From contig LSRX01000055.1 in the NCBI GenBank assembly GCA_001939145.1, forward strand, positions 1,131,013 through 1,195,012: a stretch of 64,000 bases of DNA, given 5' to 3'. This document shows positions 21,159 to 28,200 of the stretch, piece by piece (position 1 is the stretch's first letter; each line of letters starts with the position of its first letter). Source of the DNA: Symbiodinium microadriaticum. Taxonomy: Eukaryota > Sar > Dinophyceae > Suessiales > Symbiodiniaceae. The position numbers and the translations under genes were made by a program. Under the pieces are notes generated by a model. It was not told the DNA's origin, made no database searches, and was given only the letters and a program-made list of their open reading frames with translations.

Positions 21159-21310
21159 TTATGGGAAGATGTCTCGGCGGCCGCCCGTGCAAAGCTCCCC
21201 GCCGCATGATCGGCAGTTCGCAGCAGAGCTGGTGCAGAACGGACTCTGCTCCTCTGTGTTGCAAACCCTCTGAGAATCGCCGCAGTCCGGATAGCAGCAC
21301 TCTGCATCGC
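21159..21310 (-). CDS. Cys-rich repeat exon, copy A
   Basis: After acceptor cgctccag the minus strand reads GDAECCYPDCGDSQRVCNTE then EQSPFCTSSAANCRSCGGEL, CTGG, before diverging from copies B and C. Eight cysteines in the pattern CC-x3-C-x6-C-x7-C-x6-C-x2-C-x4-C. The FC..SAANC..CGG.LC part resembles short Cys-rich modules common in secreted dinoflagellate and diatom proteins, including wall-associated and carbohydrate-active ones (recollection of family style, not a database match). Acts presumably outside the cell. Confidence 0.5.
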
Positions 21311-21367
21311 CTGGAGCGGGTCCAGCAGACGTTGTGCCTCCATGGATGCAGGGTACTGTCAATAATT

Positions 21368-21667
21368 TCAGGATGCTTCCAACTCAGCAAACCCTGGCGC
21401 ATGACTGTCATAGTTCCAGTCATGTGACGATGCGCATGGAAATAAAGACGGCGAGGCTACATTCGAGAGGGAGGAAGGCGTATTCCTGTCTCGCTGGCAA
21501 GAGCTAATAAAGTTAGCCGAACCATAGCAGATTGGAGTCAACTCTGCAGGCGTTCTCTTGATGTCGTTGTTCGACCCAGTGAGTGCGCATGGTCCATTAC
21601 TCAAAGATGCTGACATTATTCCCTGCCATGCGTGCGTCAACACAACTGGCAAGCTTTGAACACTCAT
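21368..21667 (-). CDS. Candidate exon between Cys-rich copies A and B
   Basis: A 99-codon minus frame reads SLPVVLTHAWQGIMSASLSN, TPAELTPICYGSANFISSCQ, SLSNVASPSLFPCASSHDWN. Its end (HDWNYDSHAPGFAELEA) is homologous to the sequence after copy C (HDWNYVNRVPELAELEA), showing that the duplicated unit spans more than the Cys-rich exon. Confidence 0.4.
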   Translation of the reverse strand: MSVQSLPVVLTHAWQGIMSASLSNGPCALTGSNNDIKRTPAELTPICYGSANFISSCQRDRNTPSSLSNVASPSLFPCASSHDWNYDSHAPGFAELEAS

Positions 21668-21820
21668 AAGGGGGAAACAAAAGAATCTTGTCCAGGCGAA
21701 CCAGCACTTTGTCGAACACTTGCTGGAAAAGTCGACCCAAACATGCTCCTCTGCTAGAACAGCTGCAGCAATTCTTACCCAGCACTCTAGTCCTTTGGCT
21801 ACTGGTTGCGTGTCCGGATT

Positions 21821-22056
21821 TCAAGAATGCCCCTTCTTGGTCGTTGAGCCTTCGCTGGTCGTCGTGGCTGCGATCGTCGACGAGAGTGTCGTCGGCACTG
21901 TTGGGGTCGTAGATGGAGAACCCCCACCACCCGTGCAAAGCTCCCCACCGCAGGATCGGCAGTTCGCAGCAGAGCTGGTGCAGAAAGGACTCTGCTCCTC
22001 TGTGTTGCAAACCCGCTCAGAATTGGCACAGTCCGGATAGCAGCACTCTGCATCGC
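21821..22056 (-). CDS. Cys-rich repeat exon, copy B
   Basis: Acceptor ctgctccag, then the eight-Cys module (GDAECCYPDCANSERVCNTE) followed by a Ser/Thr/Pro linker (PSTTPTVPTTLSSTIAATTT, SEGSTTKKG) of the kind that joins domains in secreted enzymes. Nearly identical to copy C over about 290 bp, so the duplication is recent. Confidence 0.55.
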
Positions 22057-22232
22057 CTGGAGCAGGTCCAGCAGACGTAGTGCCTCCATGATGCGGGGTA
22101 CTTTGAATGATTTCAAGCGAGCGGGCCAGTTGCTTCCAACTCAGCAAGCTCTGGCACACGATTGACATAGTTCCAGTCATGTCTAGTGAGTCTAGTGAGG
22201 CTAGTGCGACTAGATTTTGTGCCAAAATTGCA

Positions 22233-22465
22233 AGAATGCCCCTTCTTGGTCGTTGAGCCTTCGCTGGTCGTCGTGGCTGCGATCGTCGACGAGAGTGTCG
22301 TCGGCACTGTTGGGGTCGTAGATGGAGAACCCCCACCACCCGTGCAAAGCTCCCCACCGCAGGATCGGCAGTTCGCAGCAGAGCTGGTGCAGAAAGGACT
22401 CTGCTTCTTTGTGTTGCAAACCCGCTCAGAATTGGCACAGTCCGGATAGCAGCACTCTGCATCGC
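22233..22465 (-). CDS. Cys-rich repeat exon, copy C
   Basis: Same module and linker as copy B with a few substitutions (CNTKKQSPFC in place of CNTEEQSPFC). The frame continues through CNFGTKSSRTSLTRLTRHDW to a stop at 22113. Immediately upstream on the minus strand is the 620-bp trinucleotide block, so any earlier exon must lie beyond 23.16 kb. Confidence 0.55.
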
Positions 22466-22540
22466 CTGGAGCAGGTCCACCAAACGTAGTGCCTTCGTGG
22501 ATGCAGGGTACTATGAATGATTTCAAGCGAGCGGGCCCGT

Positions 22541-22567
22541 TGCATCCTCCTCCTCCTCCTCCTCCTC

Positions 22568-22598
<31 letters not shown>

Positions 22599-22720
22599 GA
22601 CTACTACTACTCCTCCTCCTGCTGCTGCTGCCACTGCCACTACCACTGCACTACTACTGCTGCTACGGCTAATTACTGCTACTGCCACTGCTACTGCTAC
22701 TGCTACTGCTACTGCTACTG

Positions 22721-22760
<40 letters not shown>

Positions 22761-23087
22761 GACGACGACGACGACGACGACGACTACGACTAGCTTACGC
22801 CTACTACGCCTACGCCTACGCCTACGCCTACGCCTACGCCTACGCCTATGCCTACGACTACGACTACGCCTACGCCTACGACTACGACTACGACTACGAC
22901 TACGACGACTACGACTACGACTACCACGACTACCACTACGACTACGACTACGAATACGACTGCAACTACGACTACCTACGACTACCACGACTACCACTAC
23001 GACTACGACTACGAATACGACTGCAACTACGACTACCTACGACTACCACGACTACGACTACGACTGCGACTACAATTCCTACTTCTG

Positions 23088-23141
<54 letters not shown>

Positions 23142-23163
23142 CTACTCCTACTCCTACACTGCT
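22541..23163. repeat. 620-bp compound trinucleotide/hexanucleotide repeat
   Basis: Successive blocks of CTC, CTA, CTG/CTACTG, ACG, CTACGC and CGACTA motifs, including a near-perfect duplicated unit (about 22915-22977 and 22978-23042, CGACTACCACGACTACCACT...). All reading frames are open through it, giving spurious proteins of 111-294 residues. Confidence 0.95.
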
Positions 23164-23384
23164 ACTACGTCACCCAGGCCTAAGATTCTAAGAGTTCTTG
23201 TGCTGGGCCGGGCTGCCTGTCGTCGCAATGCTGGTGCTCCGAGTGGTTGTCTGCCTCGTGACGAAGGATTCTGTCCCCTAACCTATACCTACACCGCAGA
23301 AGCTTCTGTTCACTCTACGTGTAAGGCATGCAGTGCTTAGACCCGTCGGGATTATGTTGCAAGTGCGTGAAGATCTTGGTCGTT

Positions 23385-23655
23385 AGCTGCTTTAGCTGCG
23401 AGACCGCAAGAGAAAACGCCACACACGCAGAGGGAACAGCCAAAGCGAATCAAATCCTTCTGCAGAGCTTGAGTGACAATACCCAGGCTGGAAATCAGGA
23501 AATTGAAGCTCCGAAGCCGAAACTTCGACATCACCTGAAACCGCTCGTTTTCAAACTTGAGCACGACTCCACCCAAAACCTCCAAGTTCTTGAAAGAGCG
23601 TTGCAAAGATACAACTCCTCAAGATTCGCCTTGAGCTCTAAAGTCTCTTTGTAGC
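23385..23655. other. Coding-like block, frame unresolved
   Basis: The plus frame is open for 108 codons (NQILLQSLSDNTQAGNQEIE, RHHLKPLVFKLEHDSTQNLQ). Minus frames are also open (ETLELKANLEELYLCNALSR). It is unique sequence and likely to contain an exon; strand cannot be decided. Confidence 0.4.
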
Positions 23656-23737
23656 CCCAACACCTCAGCCCAAGACAGCATATAACCCGGTCAGTTCCAT
23701 TGGTGCCCTGGTTTGGAGCCCAAGAAGAATCTGTTAC

Positions 23738-23938
23738 TCATCTAGTACTGGGACCACTTGCTACTTCCTTGGAACCCACACCGTCGTCGTTGAGTTTCGA
23801 CCGAATGCAGGCCTGGGAGGTAATGTGGTAGGCTTCCCTCCCTGCGCGCATCGGGGGCCCGTTCCTCCGCACTTCCTGGGCTGCTCTGCCGGGCTTGCAA
23901 AACGAGGAGTGGCCTTGGGTTCCATATTGTTTCGACAT
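23738..23938 (-). CDS. Candidate exon, possibly with start codon
   Basis: [60 protein letters not shown], then a stop. Good composition, followed on its 5' side by a long microsatellite. Function unknown. Confidence 0.35.
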   Translation of the reverse strand: MSKQYGTQGHSSFCKPGRAAQEVRRNGPPMRAGREAYHITSQACIRSKLNDDGVGSKEVASGPSTR

Positions 23939-23949
23939 TTGGTTTAGGT

Positions 23950-24085
23950 GAGATATACATATATATATATATACATATGCATATATGCATGTATGTATGT
24001 ATGTATGTATGTATGTATGTATGTATGTATGTATGTATGTATGTATATAATATGTGTATATACATATATATATATATATATATGA
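23950..24085. repeat. Microsatellite (TA)n/(TATG)n
   Basis: TA runs flank about fifteen TATG/GTAT units. Confidence 0.95.
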
Positions 24086-24121
24086 TTGGTACTAGTACGA
24101 AGTCTTAAGGCACAATTTCAG

Positions 24122-24369
24122 GCAGCCCGGGGAGTCTGGAAACCCTGCACCAAGTTTTCCGTCTGAATGATGACTTGCAGAATGAAAAAACAACTCAACG
24201 CATCCTAACCGGCCATGCGTTGCTGCATGATACTGATTTACTTCTGCGTGGTCCTGAACCTCAAGCCCCCTTTGTCCTGCGAACCCCCAGCCGGGAGCCC
24301 TACACTGCAGATCTGGGACCACCCTCTCCTACTCCCAGGGGCTTGACAAGAACTTCATTGTGGCCCTAA
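24122..24369 (+). CDS. Candidate plus-strand exon, about 81 codons
   Basis: Acceptor acaatttcag|GCAGCC, then SPGSLETLHQVFRLNDDLQN, EKTTQRILTGHALLHDTDLL, LRGPEPQAPFVLRTPSREPY, TADLGPPSPTPRGLTRTSLW and a stop at the edge of a palindromic element (24371). One of the longest repeat-free frames with balanced composition in the window. No family recognised. The minus strand is open for 76 codons with poorer composition. Confidence 0.5.
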
Positions 24370-24370
24370 A

Positions 24371-24477
24371 CTACGGTGGATGGTATAAATCCTGCATTAC
24401 CCATAATAAGGAATATACCATAACTCCCATAGTTTACGGTCCTTAAGGTAATGCAGGATTTTTTTCATCAACCGTAG
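24371..24477. mobile_element. MITE-like palindromic element
   Basis: Ends CTACGGT..GGTATAAATCCTGCATTACC and complement GGTAATGCAGGATT..AACCGTAG pair over about 30 bp. Inner part AAGGAATATACC recalls family II. Confidence 0.8.
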
Positions 24478-25084
24478 TAAAAGGGCATCGACCGCAAAGC
24501 CCGCAATCACGCAGAAGAAAACTGTTCGGAATCCGAAATCCCTCAACCCTGAACTGCACCATTTTGGGGTTCAGGGTTCAGGGTTTCGTGCATAGGGTTT
24601 AGGGTTTAGGGACATGTAGGGTTTAGGGTTTAGGGGCCTTTAGACTTGGAACAGGGTTCTGGGTTTATGATGGGCTAGTCTAATGAACTTTGCTGAACCC
24701 CTGTATCTTTGCGAAAGGTGCAGAGGGAAGAAGCGCCGCACATCCGGAGTGAGGGTCGGCAAGAGCCTTCTCTGGGACGGTGTCGGTTACAATCCATTCT
24801 CCTAAAGCCTCCTCACCTTAACCCTCCCCTCAAAGAAAACTTGCCGCTTTAGACCAAAAATCACAACAAGGAGCCCTGAAGATGGTGTGCTGGGCCGGCA
24901 TGCAACACAGTGGCCGTAATAATTAGAATGGGACTTTTTGGGATACACTATACGCTACTGTACTTATATTAACGGGTATAAGAAAATACTGGTAGTAGTA
25001 AGTGTTTCGACCCCTATAGTAAGTAAGTCAATGCAGCTCAGGACGTTTCAGCTCTTCCCAGCTTTGAGGGAACCCCTTAACGTT

Positions 25085-25150
25085 TGAAACCCTAAACCCT
25101 AAACCCTAAACCAAAACCCAAAACCCTAAAACCCAAAACCTTAAACCGTG
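25085..25150. repeat. CCCTAAA/CCAAAACC tract
   Basis: Telomere-like units downstream of the last recognised esterase exon. Confidence 0.85.
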
Positions 25151-25168
25151 GGAAACCTCAACCCTAAC

Positions 25169-25257
25169 TCAAGGAGCCTGTCGGCGAACTTCTGGCCACC
25201 CTCCCGGGTCGGATGGGTGCCATCCACGTAGTCGGCATAGCAGTTCAGCCAAGGGGC
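25169..25257 (-). CDS. Esterase exon 9: catalytic Asp-His block V
   Basis: Acceptor acgcgag|GCCCCT, frame APWLNCYADYVDGTHPTREG then GQKFADRLL. D and H of DGTHP are the expected acid and base of an SGNH hydrolase. It continues ELGLRFPTV to a stop if the GTTAGGG donor is not used. Confidence 0.7.
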
Positions 25258-28200
25258 CTCGCGTGCTCTCCGGGGTTTGGAGAAAGGGTGTTCATGAAGT
25301 TGCCGTATGGCTTTATAGGGTGCGGCTTTATTTTATAAGGTTCTATACCGATTGCAGAGAATGGTATTTCAGAGTATGACAGGATGTTATGAGCTGTTGT
25401 AGGACTTTAACAAAGTTCCACAAGGAGTTCTGAAAGGGCATGCGGTTTCGGGACCTATACTTACCCTAAGCAGCCCAAACCCCAAACCCTCGACACCCCG
25501 AACTTGGTGGCTCCGAAACCCGAAATCCTCTCAAAAATCCCTCAAGAATCTGATCCCAGGCCTCTTGCTTAACTAGGCGGGTTTTGGAATCTCGAATCTA
25601 TATAGGGGCTTACAAAAGCAAGTAAAATTCGGATCAGAATAGGGTTTTGGGGCACAGCATGCTATACTATAACATTCTACAACCTACTGGAACATCATAA
25701 TCGGAACCGCAAGGATTAAAATTCAGGCTTCTGTGTTACCCGGCCTCCCGGGTGCCCGTGGTGTGCAGCCGGATCTTCTCATCTTCCATCGCCCGAACGG
25801 CATCTGTCAGACCCTGGTACATGTTGTTGTACCTCCGAGGGTAGGGCTGAGACTTTAGATGACTGTTTAGCTTTAGGGCGTAACGAGGGGTGGGCTGTAG
25901 AACTGTTTAGAAATAGGCTTTTAGGGCTTTATGAAAGCTTGTCGGCTGTAGCCCTAAGGGTCCATGGAACCCAAAATGTATATACTTAGGCCTTAATGAC
26001 ACCCCTAAATAGGTACTTCAGGCCAGAGTATATCTACTGCATGGGGACATGGACCCGCAGGGTCCTGCAAGGCCCTAAAAACCCCTATTTAAAGGCTCAT
26101 GGGACTTAGTAACTAGGGCTATAAATAAGGTAACCACACTTATAGTTGCTTGTAACCCCAAATTAAGGTGCTTATAGCTCTGCTTACTAAGTCACATGAG
26201 CCTCCAAGTAAACCCTACCGGGTTTACTTCAGACAGCAGGCCGACCTGGCCTGGACTCCCTGTCGCAGGTGTAGATCAATGGCACCAGGCAGAGGATCAA
26301 GGCACCTGGCTATAGGGTTTAGGGTTTAGGGTTGATCAAGGCACCTGGCTACAAGAAAGATTAGGAGTCCTAGGTTGCTCAAGTGCACTTTCGGGCTTAG
26401 GATGTTGCAGGTTGGTTTAGTCGGCTCCGTAACTTGGGCGGAAAAGGGCGGAAAGGAGCGCCTGGATACTTGGCCCGGACAGTTGTCAGAAGCTCCTCAT
26501 AGCCACCCTGGAATCTCGCAGCCGAAGGCTTGTTCCTTAGCACGGTTTAGGGTTTAGGGTTTGGGGTTAGCCTTGGTGTCCGATCCTTTCCGTTCCGCGT
26601 TCGCCGTAAACAGAACGTCAGAAGTATCTTTCCCAGTTTCCGCGCAGCTCCCTCCAGATGCCTTCAATCCGGCACGCGCCATGATGGAAAGGCCAGAACA
26701 CAGCGGTATCCGTGCTTATTAGTTCCCGACGCCTGGACCTACACAATTACATACTGAAGGACTTGCTACCCAAAAAAACCTACAAGCTTTACCCAGACCG
26801 TAAACACAACCCTGCCTCTACCTTCAAAAAAAAGAGCAACTAAATTACAGTCATCCTGCCAACGCCGACACAGGCTCGGATTAAGTGGGATGTGATCGTT
26901 GGTGCCCATGTTGATCACCTGGCTGTGGCGGGGCTACAAAAGACCAATACCAAAAGGGTGAATCTTTTTGTGGACCCTACAAAACAAGCTTTAAGAGAAG
27001 CCCAGCTAGGCTCTGTGCCCTTCTAAAACAAATTCTGGAGCGAGTCGCCACCACATCTGCCTGCCACACGGCAAAATCCCAGGGCAAAGGACAGCAAACG
27101 GATGCGCTGTACTCCGAGCAGAGGAATCGATTCTGGATCGCGTGGAACTGGATCCCATAAGCCTCGGTAGAATTCAGGGCTGACTCTAGCCACTGTAGCC
27201 CCCCGCCCGCCCATATAACTAAGCTCAAACAGTATCAACTCTAGGAAGTAACCCTTTAGAACCCTAAACCCCTCAACCCTAAACCCTAAACCCTCAACCC
27301 CTAAACCCTAAACCCTCAACCCCTAAGCCCTTATTAAACCCTAAACCCTCAACCCGACTTGAACCCAACCCCGAGATCCTCCACCTTCAGGACCAAACCG
27401 TGGACCCAAAGCCCGAGGTTCAGATCTGCAGGACTTTTGGGGGGTTTTAAGGGGGCTTTCGGGTGCTAGGCTTGGTGGCTTAGGTTTAGGGTTTAGGCTT
27501 TAGGGTTTGGGGTTCAAGTAGGCTTTCGGGTTTAGGGTTTAGGTTTAAGCTTTCTGTTGAGCTTGGATTCTCAGGCAGGTGGCCTGGTACGGGAAAACCC
27601 CCACGCCCGTGCGCGCGACGGCGCGCCAGTCTGCTGTGCCCCAGGCGTCGGCCAAATGACGATCCCAGGTCTGAAAGATATCCTGGCTTAGGGCTTATAG
27701 GGTTGATAGGGGCTTAGGGTTCATATAGGTTTATAGAGCTTGGGGTTTAGGGTTTAGGGTTTGAGCTTGGGGTTTATATGGGTTTATATGAGTTTAGAGG
27801 GCCTAGAGTGTTCAGTTTAAGTGTTCTTTTCTGTGGAGCTCCTTTTCTATGAGGCCCAGAGGTCCAGCGAGGCTCAGAGAATCAGGAGGGCCCGTCATAC
27901 CCTAGGGCTCCAGTTGCCTAAATAATGGGGTTACTGGGCTACTAGCAACCTACTATTTATGTAACTGGAACCCTGGGGAGAATTAAGGCTTGAGGCTTGG
28001 CTTTCCCGCCAAGCCAACATTGGCAACAGAAAGATGCAGCCCCTCAGAGTGGAATTGAACTCTGCGCAATTTAAAAGTGCCGCAAAATAGACAGAAGATG
28101 GCTTCGGGGGTAAACAGTTTTTTTCTGAGGGTTTAGGGGCCAGGGTTTACGGGGCTAGGGTTTTAAGTTCAGGGGTTTACAGTGCTTAAAACATACAGAT

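Noticed and set aside
22113-23340. Long ORFs (up to 294 codons) over the trinucleotide block
   Set aside because: Codon-periodic simple repeat leaves all six frames open; only the Cys-rich part at 22233-22465 has real protein character.
26375-26557. 60-codon plus ORF
   Set aside because: Antisense shadow of esterase exon 6 (GGYEELLTTVRAKYP), which fits a known family and splices in frame.
26640-26700. Possible extra esterase exon (GACRIEGIWRELRGNW)
   Set aside because: Joining 26856-26933 directly to 26462-26507 already gives a continuous family-like sequence; the extra block has no clear splice borders.
26977-27238. Second minus ORF (GATVARVSPEFYRGLWDP...) overlapping esterase exon 4
   Set aside because: The other minus frame joins exons 3 and 5 in phase and gives WDFAVWQP..QVINMGTND, so this one is out of frame.
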